Below are positions 33,591 to 42,962 of a DNA stretch of 64,000 nt, in pieces. This stretch comes from Cognatiluteimonas weifangensis (GTDB taxonomy: Bacteria > Pseudomonadota > Gammaproteobacteria > Xanthomonadales > Xanthomonadaceae), in assembly GCF_003416885.1 (NCBI RefSeq), contig NZ_QVPD01000004.1, positions 62,001 to 126,000 of the forward strand. The letters are read 5' to 3'. The notes under the pieces were generated by a model that was not told the origin of the DNA, did no database searches, and was given only the letters and a program-made list of their open reading frames with translations. The first letter of the stretch is position 1; every line of letters begins with the position of its first letter. A program made the position numbers and the translations under genes.

Positions 33591-35114
33591 TCAGTGGCCT
33601 TCGGAGGCGTTGGCCGGCTTCAGCTTGCGGATCGCGGCGGCCTCCTCCTTGGTCACGCGCCCGCCCTTGTTGCCCCAGCTGTTGAGCACGTAGGTCGAGA
33701 TGTTGGCGACCTCGTCGTCGGTGAGCTGGTTCATCGGCGGCATGATCGAGTTGTAGTCCTTGCCGTTGACCGTCACCGGGCCCTGCAGGCCGTGCAGGAT
33801 GATCTGCGGCACGCGCTTGGCATCGGCGGCGATGTAGTCGGACTTGGCCAGCGGCGGGAACACCCCCGGCATGCCTTCGCCATTGGCCTGGTGGCAGGTC
33901 GAGCAGGTGCCGGCGAACAGCGCCTGGCCCGCATTGACCTGTTCCTCCACGGTCAGCTCGCCGCTCTTGGCGGACTGGGCCGCGGTGCTGACGGCGGCCA
34001 GGTTGGGCGCCGCGCGGTCGCCCAGGTACATGGCGTCGACTTCCTTGCCCGTGTAGATGTCGGGACGCTCGGCGCCGTCGGCCTTGAGGATCGCCAGCGC
34101 GCCCTTGTTGAAGGCGCGGAAGATCGAGTGGTCGACCAGCACGTAGCTGCCCGGGACCTCGAGGTGGAAGTCCATGATCGCCGCGCCGCCGGACGGGATC
34201 AGCGTGGTCTGCACGTTCTCGTTGAAGCGGGTGCCGCCTTCGAACCAGACCTTGTCGAAGATCTCGCCGATCACGTGGAAGCTGGAGACCAGGTTGGGGC
34301 CGCCGTTGCCAACGTACAGGCGCACGTTCTCGCCGGTGTTGGCCTTGAGCGCGTTGTCGCCGGTAAGCGCGCCTTCGCTGCCGTTGAACAGCACGTAGGT
34401 CGGGTTCTCGTCGATGCCCTTCTGCATGTCGAAGTTCTGGTGGCCCTTCTCGCGGTACTTGCCCGTGGTGTAGAAGTCGCCCTGCATCACGTAGTACTCG
34501 CGGTCCACCGGCGGCATGCCTTCCGGCGGCTCGACCAGGATCAGGCCGTACATGCCGTTGGCGATGTGCATGCCCACCGGCGCGGTCGCGCAGTGGTACA
34601 CGAATAGCCCGGCATTGAGCGCCTTGAAGGTGAAGCGCGAGACGTGGCCCGGCGCGGTGAAGCTGGAGGCCGCGCCGCCGCCGGGGCCGGTGACGCCGTG
34701 CAGGTCGATGTTGTGCGGCATCTTGCTGTCGGGCATGTTGCGCAGGTGGAACACCACCGTGTCGCCCTGGCGCACGCGGATGAAGCTGCCGGGCACGGTG
34801 CCGCCGAAGGTCCAGAAGGTGTAGGTCACGCCTTCGGAGATCGGCATCTCCTTCTCGACCACGTCCAGGGTGACGATCACCTTGGCCGGATAGTTGCGCC
34901 CGGTCGGCGGCGGCACGTTCGGCGGCGAGGTCAGCACCGCGTCGATCGGCTTGCCCTGCGGCGGACCGAAGTCGCCCTTGAGCGAGCCGCCGGTTTCGGC
35001 CACGTGGACCACCGGCGTGGCGGCCGCGGCCTCGGTGTCGCGATTGCTGCAGCCGGCGACGGCGAGCACGGCGACCGCGGTCGCGATCATCAGGTTGAGA
35101 CGGATTGGCCTCAT
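33591..35114 (-). CDS. nirK: copper nitrite reductase fused to cytochrome c (NO-forming)
   Basis: 507 aa. A lipoprotein signal (AVLAVAGC, Cys ~21) anchors it. Two cupredoxin domains carry the copper ligands MPHNIDLHG (type 1 and type 2 His), [16 protein letters not shown] (type 2 His, type 1 Cys, His, Met) and SSFHVIGE (type 2 His). The C-terminal ~120 residues are a class I cytochrome c with C404-x2-C407-H408 ([11 protein letters not shown]) and distal Met in IMPPMNQ. This is the Ralstonia-type heme-tethered NirK: the heme passes electrons to the type 1 copper and nitrite is reduced to NO at the type 2 copper. Ribosome-binding site AAAGGGGA. Several FNR boxes lie upstream. Confidence 0.95.
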   Translation of the reverse strand: MRPIRLNLMIATAVAVLAVAGCSNRDTEAAAATPVVHVAETGGSLKGDFGPPQGKPIDAVLTSPPNVPPPTGRNYPAKVIVTLDVVEKEMPISEGVTYTFWTFGGTVPGSFIRVRQGDTVVFHLRNMPDSKMPHNIDLHGVTGPGGGAASSFTAPGHVSRFTFKALNAGLFVYHCATAPVGMHIANGMYGLILVEPPEGMPPVDREYYVMQGDFYTTGKYREKGHQNFDMQKGIDENPTYVLFNGSEGALTGDNALKANTGENVRLYVGNGGPNLVSSFHVIGEIFDKVWFEGGTRFNENVQTTLIPSGGAAIMDFHLEVPGSYVLVDHSIFRAFNKGALAILKADGAERPDIYTGKEVDAMYLGDRAAPNLAAVSTAAQSAKSGELTVEEQVNAGQALFAGTCSTCHQANGEGMPGVFPPLAKSDYIAADAKRVPQIILHGLQGPVTVNGKDYNSIMPPMNQLTDDEVANISTYVLNSWGNKGGRVTKEEAAAIRKLKPANASEGH

Positions 35115-35183
35115 TGCATTTTCCCCTTTCTGGGAGGGTCGTTTCGGATGTGCGCAGGATGCATGAATCGTCCATGCGGCGTA

Positions 35184-35350
35184 CTGACAAGGATCAATCG
35201 CGATGCGAATTCCACGGCGCTTGCCGCTGGCTTGATTTTGATCAATTCCGGGCGCTTGCCGGCGGCTTGATTCTGGTCAAATTTGCGCCGCTTGCCGGGA
35301 GGCGGATTCACGAGTGCTTCCTGCGCCGTCGACAATTTGACTTCGATCAA
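35184..35350 (-). promoter_or_regulatory. cluster of FNR-type boxes upstream of nirK
   Basis: TTGATTTTGATCAA at 35232-35245 is a perfect FNR consensus. TTGATTCTGGTCAA at 35267-35280 and TTGACTTCGATCAA at 35337-35350 each differ by one base. CTGACAAGGATCAA at 35184-35197 is weaker. The first two sit in a 35-bp tandem repeat (GCGCTTGCCG.YGGCTTGAT…). The distance to the nirK ATG (70-236 bases) allows activation from one and cooperative or upstream binding by the others. Confidence 0.8.
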
Positions 35351-35768
35351 TTTCACGTCTGCGGCGACGCTCCGGTTGCGATCGAGGCGGCACCAGCCCC
35401 GGGCGGGAACGCGCGGACGACGGAATCGGGTCATCCACGCGCCTTGCCAGTGTGCCATCGATCCGCCTGGCGGTAGCGAAACCGCGGCTGCGACGGTCGT
35501 TTCCCGACCACGCGGCGGCGGCGCCACGGCCTGCTGCCGGCCGGGCCGAGGGCGGCGCCGGCTGCCGATTGCCCGAACCGCGGTTGCGCAACGCGCGCGC
35601 CGTGCCGGCCGCAGTGCGGCGGCCGCTTTCGGAGCCTGCGGCTGCCGGAATGCCCGTCGCGGCGCGGGGCCGGTGCCGTGCGGCCGCGTACGGGTGCGCA
35701 CCTGCCGGCCGGCGCGCGGGAAAAACGCAGGCATGCAAAAATTGCGGTTTTCCCGGCCCCCGGATCCC
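35351..35768. other. 418-bp intergenic region before fabA, no gene recognised
   Basis: GC-rich DNA without convincing coding, repeat or RNA signal. GCATGCAAAAATTGCGGTTTTCC just before fabA (near 35730) is the only AT-richer part and may hold the fabA promoter or a FabR/FadR-like site, which I cannot confirm. Confidence 0.4.
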
Positions 35769-36284
35769 ATGACCCGACCTGCTTCGTTCGACCACGCGCA
35801 ACTGCTGGCTTGTGCCCGCGGCGAGATGTTCGGCCCCGGCAACGCGCGCCTGCCGGCGCCGCCGATGCTGATGTTCGACCGCATCACCGAGATCTCCACC
35901 GAAGGCGGCCGCCACGGCAAGGGCGTGATCCGCGCCGAGCTCGACATCCGCCCGGACCTGTGGTTCTTCGGCTGCCATTTCCTCGGCGACCCGGTGATGC
36001 CGGGGTGCCTGGGCGTTGACGCCATGTGGCAGCTGGCCGGGTTCTACTTGCCGTGGCTGGGCGAGCCGGGCCGCGGCCGCGCGCTGGGGGTCGGCCAGGT
36101 CAAGTTCAGCGGCCAGGTACTGCCGGAGGCGAAGCTGGTGAGCTACGAGATCGACATCCACCGGGTATTGCGCGGCAAGTTGCGGATGGTGATCGCCGAC
36201 GGCCGTACCTACGTCGACGGCCGCGAGATCTACGTCGCCGAAAGCCTGCGGGTGGGGCTGTTCACCTCCGCCGAGGGTTTCTGA
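35769..36284 (+). CDS. fabA: 3-hydroxydecanoyl-ACP dehydratase/isomerase
   Basis: 171 aa, exactly the family length. Catalytic His70 ([16 protein letters not shown]) and Asp84 ([11 protein letters not shown]) fall at the same numbers as in E. coli FabA. It dehydrates 3-hydroxydecanoyl-ACP and isomerises trans-2 to cis-3-decenoyl-ACP, starting unsaturated fatty acid synthesis. The fabB gene follows after one base, so both are co-transcribed. Confidence 0.97.
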   Translation: MTRPASFDHAQLLACARGEMFGPGNARLPAPPMLMFDRITEISTEGGRHGKGVIRAELDIRPDLWFFGCHFLGDPVMPGCLGVDAMWQLAGFYLPWLGEPGRGRALGVGQVKFSGQVLPEAKLVSYEIDIHRVLRGKLRMVIADGRTYVDGREIYVAESLRVGLFTSAEGF

Positions 36285-36285
36285 G

Positions 36286-37515
36286 ATGGCGCCTGCTCTC
36301 CGCAAGCGCGTAGTGGTCACCGGCATGGGCATCGTCTCGTGCCTGGGCAACGATGCCGATACGGTGTCCGCGTCGCTGCGCGCATCGCGTCCCGGCATCC
36401 GCTTCGTCCCCGAATACGCCGAGCTCGGCCTGCGCAGCCAGGTCGCGGGCGTGCCGCAGATCGACCTCGACGCGCAGATCGACCGCAAGCTCAAGCGCTT
36501 CATGGGCGACGCGGCGGCCTACAGCTATGTCGCGATGCGCGATGCGATCGCCGACGCCGGCCTGTCGGACGCGCAGGTGCGCGATCCGTGCACCGGACTG
36601 ATCGCCGGTTCCGGCGGCGGTTCGGCGCACTGGCAGATCGAGACCGGCGACCTGCTGCGCAACCGCGGCGTGCGCAAGGTCGGCCCGTACATGGTGCCGC
36701 GCACGATGTGCTCGACCGTGTCGGCGGCGCTGGCGACGGCGTTCGGCATCCGCGGTGCGAGCTACTCGATCTCCGCCGCCTGCGCGACCTCCGCGCACTG
36801 CATCGGCGCGGCCGCCGACATGATCCGCCACGGCCTGCAGGACGTGGTCTTCGCCGGCGGCGGCGAGGAAGTGCACTGGGGCATGACCGCGCAGTTCGAT
36901 GCGATGGGCGCGCTGTCCACGCACCACAACGACACGCCGGAGACCGCCTCGCGCCCGTACGACAGCGGCCGCGACGGCTTCGTCATCGCCGGCGGCGGCG
37001 GCATGCTGGTGCTGGAGGACTACGACCACGCCAGGGCGCGCGGCGCGCGCATCCACGCCGAGCTGGTCGGCTACGGCGTGAGTTCCGACGGTGTCGACAT
37101 GGTCGCGCCCTCGGGCGAGGGCGCGGTGCGCTGCATGCGCATGGCGCTGGCTGGCCTGGAAGCGCCGGTCGACTACCTCAACACCCACGGCACCTCGACC
37201 CCGCTGGGCGACATCGTCGAGCTGGAATCGGTGCGCGAGGCGTTCGCCGGCGCAGTGCCGCCGCTGTCCTCGACCAAGGCGCTGTCGGGCCATTCGCTGG
37301 GTGCGGCCAGCGTGCACGAGGCGATCTACTGCCTGCTGATGCTGCGCGACGGGTTCATGGCCGGTTCGGCCAACATCGCGGCGCTGGACCCGCGCGCGGA
37401 GGATTTCCCGATCCTGCGCGCCAGTCGCGACGCGCAAGTGCGCACGGTGATGTCCAACAGCTTCGGTTTCGGCGGCACCAACGGCACCCTGGTGTTCCGC
37501 GCGCCGCAGGAGTGA
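36286..37515 (+). CDS. fabB: 3-oxoacyl-ACP synthase I
   Basis: 409 aa thiolase-fold condensing enzyme. Cys166 in [14 protein letters not shown] is the nucleophile; His in [11 protein letters not shown] and His in [10 protein letters not shown] complete the Cys-His-His triad typical of [20 protein letters not shown] is at the end. Placement directly behind fabA identifies it as FabB, which elongates cis-3-decenoyl-ACP. The operon thus supplies the anaerobic (oxygen-independent) route to unsaturated fatty acids. Confidence 0.96.
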   Translation: MAPALRKRVVVTGMGIVSCLGNDADTVSASLRASRPGIRFVPEYAELGLRSQVAGVPQIDLDAQIDRKLKRFMGDAAAYSYVAMRDAIADAGLSDAQVRDPCTGLIAGSGGGSAHWQIETGDLLRNRGVRKVGPYMVPRTMCSTVSAALATAFGIRGASYSISAACATSAHCIGAAADMIRHGLQDVVFAGGGEEVHWGMTAQFDAMGALSTHHNDTPETASRPYDSGRDGFVIAGGGGMLVLEDYDHARARGARIHAELVGYGVSSDGVDMVAPSGEGAVRCMRMALAGLEAPVDYLNTHGTSTPLGDIVELESVREAFAGAVPPLSSTKALSGHSLGAASVHEAIYCLLMLRDGFMAGSANIAALDPRAEDFPILRASRDAQVRTVMSNSFGFGGTNGTLVFRAPQE

Positions 37516-37884
37516 CGCCGCGGCCGCGCGGCGGCGGTGCCCGCGCGGTCCAGCGGCACCCGTGCGGCGGCGATGTCGGCAACGCAACGAGACCGGCGAC
37601 CTTGTCCGCGCCTGGGTACGACTGCGCCGGGCCACGCTGCCTGCCGGGCGCGGGCTGGAGCCGGGCGCGGCAGCGAAGGGCGCGGGGAACGCCGAGGGCC
37701 GGAACGGCCGCAGTCGGTGCGTGCCGAAGCAGCCGCGGCAGGCTCGGATGCGGCTGCGCGCACATCCCCGCCCGGGCCGACGGTGCGGGGAGCGCGGCCC
37801 GCCGCGGGATGGCTTAAGCACCGCATAAGCTGACGGCGCTGCAATGCGCTCCACGGGCATCCCGCCCCGTCACGGAGCAGCATC
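37516..37884. other. 369-bp intergenic region, no gene recognised
   Basis: High-GC DNA between fabB and the PepSY gene; frames here are Arg/Pro-rich artefacts. No terminator hairpin with T-run or palindrome stands out. The last ~70 bases (ATAAGCTGACGG…CACGGAGCAGCATC) hold the ribosome-binding site GGAGC of the next gene. Confidence 0.4.
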
Positions 37885-38160
37885 ATGAAGCCAGTCATCG
37901 TCCTGTCCCTCGCCGTCGTCGCGGCCGTGGGTTCGCTGCCGGCCATCGCCGGCCCCAAATGCACCGATGCGCCGCGCAGCCAGTGGTTGCCGGAAGCGAC
38001 CATGCAGGCCCGCATCCTCAAGGCCGGCTACACGATCGACAAGTTCAAGGTCTCCGGCCAGTGCTACGAGATCTACGGCCAGGACAAGGCCGGCAACCGG
38101 GTCGAGATCTATTTCGATCCGACCGATGGCCGGATCGTCAAGCAACGCGACGACGACTGA
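37885..38160 (+). CDS. PepSY domain-containing periplasmic protein
   Basis: 91 aa. Signal peptide MKPVIVLSLAVVAAVGSLPAIAG, then one PepSY domain: WLPEATMQARILKAGYTIDKFKVSGQCYEIYGQDKAGNRVEIYFDPTDGRIVKQRDDD, with two Cys. It begins a four-gene set (PepSY, cytochrome b561, response regulator, histidine kinase) that recurs in proteobacteria. The PepSY protein probably modulates a periplasmic redox or sensory step; substrate unknown. Confidence 0.88.
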   Translation: MKPVIVLSLAVVAAVGSLPAIAGPKCTDAPRSQWLPEATMQARILKAGYTIDKFKVSGQCYEIYGQDKAGNRVEIYFDPTDGRIVKQRDDD

Positions 38161-38169
38161 GGTGCGCGC

Positions 38170-38754
38170 ATGAACGTCATCGTCGGCGCCACGTCCGGTC
38201 CGGAGGCCGGCCGTGGCGTCGGGACAGTGAAAGTCTGGGACCCGCTGGTGCGGTTGTTCCACTGGTCGCTGGCGGCCTGCATCCTCGGCGCCTTCCTGGT
38301 CGAGGAGGGCGATACCGCGCACCAGCTGCTCGGCTATACCGCACTGGGGCTGGTCGCGTTCCGCCTGCTGTGGGGCGTGGTCGGCACTCGCCACGCGCGC
38401 TTCTCCGACTGGGTCCGCGGCCCGCGCGCGGTCGCGGCCTACCTGCGCGAGCGCGTTGCCGGCAACTCGCGACGCCGGCTCGGCCACAATCCGGCGGCGG
38501 CGGTGATGATCCTGCTGCTGCTGGCCGGCGTCGCCGCGGTCGGCCTGACCGGCTGGATGCAGACCTGGGACGCGTTCTGGGGCGCCGAATGGCTGGAGGA
38601 ACTGCACGAAGCGCTGGCCTACGGGCTGCTCGCCTTCATCGGCGTGCACGTGCTGGCGGCGATCATGGAGAGCGTGCATTACCGCGAGAACCTGATCGCG
38701 GCGATGTTCCATGGCCGCAAGCGCGCACTGGAGGACACCCGGCCGGCGCCGTAG
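38170..38754 (+). CDS. cytochrome b561 family membrane protein
   Basis: 194 aa. Four transmembrane helices carry heme-ligand His in RLFHWSLA, TAHQLLGYTALG, LEELHEALAYGLLAFIGVHVLAAIMES and further. KVWDPLVRLFHW is the typical start of the Ni/Fe-hydrogenase-type b561. It lies 9 bases after the PepSY gene. It likely passes electrons from quinol to a periplasmic partner. Confidence 0.9.
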   Translation: MNVIVGATSGPEAGRGVGTVKVWDPLVRLFHWSLAACILGAFLVEEGDTAHQLLGYTALGLVAFRLLWGVVGTRHARFSDWVRGPRAVAAYLRERVAGNSRRRLGHNPAAAVMILLLLAGVAAVGLTGWMQTWDAFWGAEWLEELHEALAYGLLAFIGVHVLAAIMESVHYRENLIAAMFHGRKRALEDTRPAP

Positions 38755-38864
38755 TCTCGCCATTGGCCAGCGCGGCCGCGGTTCCTCCGGGTAGCGGGGG
38801 CGACCGCGGCCGCGGCTTGCGCCAGATCAAAGCAGGCACGACGCCCCGCGGCTAAGTTCGACCC

Positions 38865-39539
38865 ATGCGCATCCTGCTCGCCGAGGACGATCGCGACCTG
38901 GGCCAGGCGCTGGCCGATGGCCTGCGTCACCTGGGCCATGCCGTGGACTGGGTGCAGGACGGCGTGCACGCGGCCAGTGCGCTGGCGGACACGCGCTACG
39001 CGGCCGCGGTGCTCGACTGGAACCTGCCGCGCAGCAGCGGCCCGGACGTCATTGCGGCGCTGCGCCGCCGCGGCGACCGCACGCCGGTGCTGCTGCTGAC
39101 CGCGCGCGACGCGCTCGACGACCGCGTCGCCGGGCTGGATTGCGGCGCCGACGACTATGTGGTCAAGCCGGTGCGCCTGGAGGAACTGGCGGCGCGGGTG
39201 CGCGCGCTGCTGCGGCGCGCCGACGGCCATGCCGATCCGGTGCTGCGGGTCGGCGGCCTGACGCTGCAGCCGGCGACGCGCACGGCTGAGCTGGCGGGCG
39301 TCCCGCTGGAGTTGTCCGCGCGCGAGTACGCTTTGCTGGAGGCATTGGCCGCGCGACCGGGACGGGCCTGGTCGCGCGCGCAACTGGAAGAGGCGGTGTA
39401 CGGCTGGGGCGAGGAAGTCGCGAGCAACGCCATCGAGGTCCACGTCCATCACCTGCGACGCAAGCTGGGCCCGCACTGGATCCGCACGCAGCGCGGCATC
39501 GGCTATGCGCTGCAGCCGCCGGTCGAGGATCCGGCATGA
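38865..39539 (+). CDS. OmpR-family response regulator
   Basis: 224 aa. Receiver domain with Glu7/Asp8/Asp9, phospho-acceptor Asp51 (AAVLDWNLP), Thr in LLTARD and Lys in DDYVVKPV. The C-terminal winged helix (LELSAREYALLEALAARPGRAWSRAQLEEAVYGWGEEVASNAIEVHVHHLRRKLG) is the QseB/PmrA type. The kinase gene overlaps by 4 bases (ATGA). The PepSY-b561 genes upstream are the probable targets. Confidence 0.94.
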   Translation: MRILLAEDDRDLGQALADGLRHLGHAVDWVQDGVHAASALADTRYAAAVLDWNLPRSSGPDVIAALRRRGDRTPVLLLTARDALDDRVAGLDCGADDYVVKPVRLEELAARVRALLRRADGHADPVLRVGGLTLQPATRTAELAGVPLELSAREYALLEALAARPGRAWSRAQLEEAVYGWGEEVASNAIEVHVHHLRRKLGPHWIRTQRGIGYALQPPVEDPA

Positions 39540-40918
39540 AGCGGCCGTCGCTGCATCGGCGCCTGCTGTGGCTGGCCGGCGTGCCGGTGGTGGCGCTGTG
39601 GCTCGCGGCCAGCCTGTGGCTGGCGCTGCGCACCCGGCACGAAACCACGGAGATGTTCGACCGCGAACTGGAGCGCACCGCGGCCAGCGTGCTGGCGGTG
39701 ATCGCCTCCACGCCCGACGCGGCGTTGTCGCCGGCGCTACCGGACCGGGTCGTCGCCGCCGGCGACGACGAGCAGCGCCCGGAAATCATGGTGCGCGGCC
39801 GCGATGGGCGGGTGCTGCTCGACCGGTCCAGCTTGCCGGTCCTGGATTACGCTGCCGACGCGCCGCATTTCCACACCATCGATCATGCCGGCGAACGCTG
39901 GCGCGTGTATCAGCGCGAGGATGCCGCGGGCCGGCACTGGATCCAGGTCGCCGCGCCGTTGCACGACCGCGACGAGCTGCTCGCGGCGCACGTGCGGGCG
40001 TCGCTGCTGCCGTTGCTGGCGCTGTTGCTGCTGCTGCCGCTGGCGACCTGGCTGGGCTTGCGTCGCGGGCTGGCGCCGCTGCGCGCGCTTTCGCGCGCGA
40101 TCGCCGCGCAACCGGCGCGCACGCCGACCCTGACCCGCGACGATGTGCCCGGCGAGCTGCTGCAACTGACCCGGGCGCTGGATGCGCTGGTCGGCAGCCT
40201 CGACCAGGCGCTGGCGCGCGAGCGCCGCTTCACCGCTGATGCCGCGCACGAGCTGCGCCATCCGCTGGCGGTGCTGCGCATGGAGCTGGACCTGGCCGGC
40301 AGCGTGGCCGATGCCGACGCGCGCCGCCAGCACCTGCAACGCGCCCACGCCGGGCTGGAACGGATGGAACGGCTGGTCGCGCAGCTGCTGACCCTGGCGC
40401 GGGTGGAATCCCTGGAAGGCCTGCCCGATGCGGCCACGCTGTCGCTGGCGACGCTCGCCCGCGAGGTGCTGGCCGCGGCCGGCGAACGCGCGGCGCCGCG
40501 CGACGTTGCGCTGTCGCTGCGCGAGCGGGACGCCGGACGGGTACGCGGCAGTGCCGGCCTGCTCGCCATCGCCCTGCACAACCTCGTGGACAACGCGGTC
40601 GCGCACGGACGCCGGCACGGGCGGGTGGAGGTGACGGTGGCGCGGCGCGACGCGCAGGTGGAGCTGGCGGTCGCCGACGATGGCCCCGGTTTCCCTGCCG
40701 GCCTGGGCGCGCGGCTGGGCGAGCGCTTCCTGCACGGCGGCGGCGGCAGCGGACTCGGTTTGTCGATCGTGCAGGCGATCGCCGTGCTGCACGGGGGCGA
40801 TCTGGAAATCGGCCGCGCCGATGGCGGCGGGGCCCGCGCAGTGCTGCGATTGCCGGCACTGGCGGCGGCGTCCCCGGACGCTGCGGTTCCGGCCCGGGGC
40901 AATCGGAATCGCGGCTGA
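39536..40918 (+). CDS. sensor histidine kinase
   Basis: 460 aa. Two transmembrane helices (LLWLAGVPVVALWLAASLWLAL and LLPLLALLLLLPLATWLGL) flank a ~130-residue periplasmic sensor. HAMP, then DAAHELRHPLAVL with His238 as the phosphorylated residue, N-box LHNLVDNAVAHG, DDGPGF and GSGLGLSIV. The C-terminal part has no extra domain. It pairs with the overlapping response regulator. The sensor domain has no motif that reveals its signal. Confidence 0.94.
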   Translation: MKRPSLHRRLLWLAGVPVVALWLAASLWLALRTRHETTEMFDRELERTAASVLAVIASTPDAALSPALPDRVVAAGDDEQRPEIMVRGRDGRVLLDRSSLPVLDYAADAPHFHTIDHAGERWRVYQREDAAGRHWIQVAAPLHDRDELLAAHVRASLLPLLALLLLLPLATWLGLRRGLAPLRALSRAIAAQPARTPTLTRDDVPGELLQLTRALDALVGSLDQALARERRFTADAAHELRHPLAVLRMELDLAGSVADADARRQHLQRAHAGLERMERLVAQLLTLARVESLEGLPDAATLSLATLAREVLAAAGERAAPRDVALSLRERDAGRVRGSAGLLAIALHNLVDNAVAHGRRHGRVEVTVARRDAQVELAVADDGPGFPAGLGARLGERFLHGGGGSGLGLSIVQAIAVLHGGDLEIGRADGGGARAVLRLPALAAASPDAAVPARGNRNRG

Positions 40919-40954
40919 ATCCGGTCGTCGCGCGGCGCGATGGCTGGACCCGGA

Positions 40955-40968
40955 TTGACCTGGGTCAG
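40955..40968 (+). promoter_or_regulatory. FNR-type box upstream of the DnrO-like gene
   Basis: TTGACCTGGGTCAG: TTGAY-N4-RTCAR form, 69 bases before the ATG at 41038. Similar boxes precede the other low-oxygen genes in the window. Confidence 0.65.
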
Positions 40969-41037
40969 GCATCCGGCGGCAGTCAGCACCTACCATTCCC
41001 GCAAGGGGCATGGTGCCCCACCCACGAGGTGTTTCCG

Positions 41038-41562
41038 ATGCGAACCTACGTTCTCTCCGCTGCCATCGTCGGGCTGCTCGGCCTGGGCGCGATCGCTCCC
41101 ACGATTGCCCAGGAGCATGCGCACCACGCGCAGCCTGCGCCCGCCGCCGCGACGCCCGCGGACCACGCGCACGAGCATGCGCAGCACGCACCGGACGCGG
41201 CGGCGGCGCCGGCGCAACGCTGGGCCACCGATGCTCCGCTGCGCAAGGGCATGGCCGACATCCGCGGCGCGGTGCAGGCGCTGGGGCACTACGAGATGGG
41301 CCACATGGGTCCGGAGCAGGCGCTGGAACAGGTGGCCACGATCGAACAGTCGATCGGCTACCTCATCGCCAACTGCAAGCTCGACCCGCAGGCCGACGCG
41401 GCCCTGCACGGCATCATCGGCCAGCTCGGGCAGGGGATTGCGGCGCTGAAGGCCGATCCGCAGGACCTGGCCGCGATCGCGACCCTGCGCAATGCGCTGC
41501 AGGCGTATCCGCGCCTGTTCGCCGACCCGGACTGGCCGCTCGACGCGCCCGCCGCGGAGTGA
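41038..41562 (+). CDS. DnrO-like His-rich periplasmic protein
   Basis: 174 aa from ATG 41038 with GAGGTG upstream. Signal peptide MRTYVLSAAIVGLLGLGAIAPTIAQ, then a metal-binding-like His-rich stretch (EHAHHAQPAPAAATPADHAHEHAQHAPD), then a helical domain with LRKGMADIRGAVQALGHYEMGHMGPEQALEQVATIEQSIGYLIANCKLDPQADAALHGIIGQL. Proteins of this layout are annotated DnrO in Xanthomonadaceae denitrification loci; their role is not established. The His clusters suggest copper binding, in keeping with NirK nearby. An FNR box lies upstream. Confidence 0.7.
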   Translation: MRTYVLSAAIVGLLGLGAIAPTIAQEHAHHAQPAPAAATPADHAHEHAQHAPDAAAAPAQRWATDAPLRKGMADIRGAVQALGHYEMGHMGPEQALEQVATIEQSIGYLIANCKLDPQADAALHGIIGQLGQGIAALKADPQDLAAIATLRNALQAYPRLFADPDWPLDAPAAE

Positions 41563-41818
41563 CCGGCCGCTGACCTGGCACGACGCCGCGGCGACTGCCG
41601 CGGCGTCGGCGAGGATCCGCGTCCAGCGTGCGTTTCCGCTGTTTGTCCTGCGCCTTCAGCGACCGGCCGGCTGCCAGAACGGCTGAGCTCGTCCGGTCAC
41701 TCGTCGGCCATTTTTTTTTTCGATCCCGAGCCGGGTCCGGTGGGGGCGGCGAAGCGCCCGGCGCAGGCGCGATGGCCCGCGCGATGTCCCGATCGTCGCC
41801 GACAGCGCCCCGCTTGGC

Positions 41819-42865
41819 TCAGGCCCCGGCGTCGCCCGGCCACTGCCCGGCGGCGAGGACCTGGCGCAGCGCCGCCAGTTGCGGCTGCGGGTCCAGGCCG
41901 TGCTGCGCCAGCCAGGCGCCGTCGAACAGGGTCTGGTCGTAGCGCTCGCCGCGGTCGCAGAGCAGGCTGACGATGCTGCCGCGCACGCCGCGCTGGCGCA
42001 TGCGCGCGGCCAGCCGCAGGCAGGCGATCAGGTTGGTGCCCGAGGAGCCGCCGTAGCGGCGGCCGAGCAGGTCCTCGAGCAGCCAGGCGGCGGCGATCGA
42101 GGCGACGTCGTCGACCTCCACCACCTCGTCGACGACATCGAACAGGAAGCCCGGCTCCACCCGCGGCCGGCCGATGCCCTCGATCACCGTATCCCGGCTG
42201 CAGCCGGCGTCGCGATAGCGCGCATGCCAGCCGTGCGCGAACGCCCGGCCGCGGGGCTCGGCCACGCACAGCCGCGTGCGCAGCCCGCGGTAACGCAGGT
42301 AGCGGCCGATGGTGGCCGAGGTACCGCCGGTGCCGGCGCCGCAGACGATCCACGCCGGTTCCGGGTCCGGTTCCTGCGCCAGCTGGCCGAGAATGGATTC
42401 GGCGATGTTGTTGTTGCCGCGCCAGTCGGTGGCGCGTTCGGCCAGGCCGAACTGGTCCAGGTGGCAGGCGCCGCGGGCGGCGTGCCAGGCGGCGCGGGCA
42501 TGGACCGTAGTCGGATCCTCGACCAGGTCGCAGTGGCCGCCCAGCGCCTGCACGTCGGCGATCTTGCCGGGCGAGGTGCAGGCCGGCATCACCGCGGTGA
42601 ACGGCAGCCCGAGCAGGCGCGCGAACCAGGCCTCGGAGATCGCAGTGCTGCCGGAGGAAGCATCGACCACCGCCTGCCCGGCGTGCAGCCGGCCGTTGCA
42701 CAGCGCGTACAGGAACAGCGAGCGCGCCAGCCGGTGCTTGAGGCTGCCGGTCGGGTGCGCGGCCTCGTCCTTGAAGTAGAAGCCGATCCCGGGGAAGCCG
42801 GGGAACTCCAGCCTCAGCAGGTGGGTGTCGGCCGAACGCGCGGCTTCCTGCCGCAGCCGCTGCAC
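41819..42865 (-). CDS. PLP-dependent cysteine synthase-like enzyme
   Basis: 348 aa with GTG start; the frame is open further upstream (…SAPASTPTDDDARAWSRQA) without an obvious start, so the N-terminus may be longer by up to ~30 residues. Fold type II: PLP lysine Lys43 in HPTGSLKHRLA, Ser/Thr loop SSGSTAISEAW, phosphate loop GAGTGGTSATIG and C-terminal GGSSGTNL. It differs from CysK in the substrate loop (typical TSGNTG reads SSGSTA). It follows the PLP decarboxylase by 97 bases on the same strand, inside a group of NO-related genes. It likely makes or splits a beta-substituted amino acid; the substrate is unknown. Confidence 0.82.
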   Translation of the reverse strand: MQRLRQEAARSADTHLLRLEFPGFPGIGFYFKDEAAHPTGSLKHRLARSLFLYALCNGRLHAGQAVVDASSGSTAISEAWFARLLGLPFTAVMPACTSPGKIADVQALGGHCDLVEDPTTVHARAAWHAARGACHLDQFGLAERATDWRGNNNIAESILGQLAQEPDPEPAWIVCGAGTGGTSATIGRYLRYRGLRTRLCVAEPRGRAFAHGWHARYRDAGCSRDTVIEGIGRPRVEPGFLFDVVDEVVEVDDVASIAAAWLLEDLLGRRYGGSSGTNLIACLRLAARMRQRGVRGSIVSLLCDRGERYDQTLFDGAWLAQHGLDPQPQLAALRQVLAAGQWPGDAGA

Positions 42866-42962
42866 CGCCTGTCGCGACCAGGCGCGCGCGTCGTCGTCGG
42901 TGGGGGTAGAGGCGGGGGCGGATGCGCTCAGCGGTTGCGGGGATGTGGCCAGGATCGTCGTC

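Noticed and set aside
32218..35190. 990-codon open frame on the minus strand covering the nirK operon
   Set aside because: It contains the Sco gene at its 3' end, but its upstream part is a shifted reading of nirV and nirK, whose own frames carry clear copper and heme motifs.
35351..35768. Riboswitch or small RNA in the long gap before fabA
   Set aside because: No conserved riboswitch core, no hairpin with T-run and no repeated structure could be found by eye.
41711..41720. Run of ten T near the end of the cysteine synthase-like gene as a terminator
   Set aside because: No stable GC-rich hairpin directly precedes the T-run on either strand, and the run lies 100 bases from the gene stop; left unassigned.
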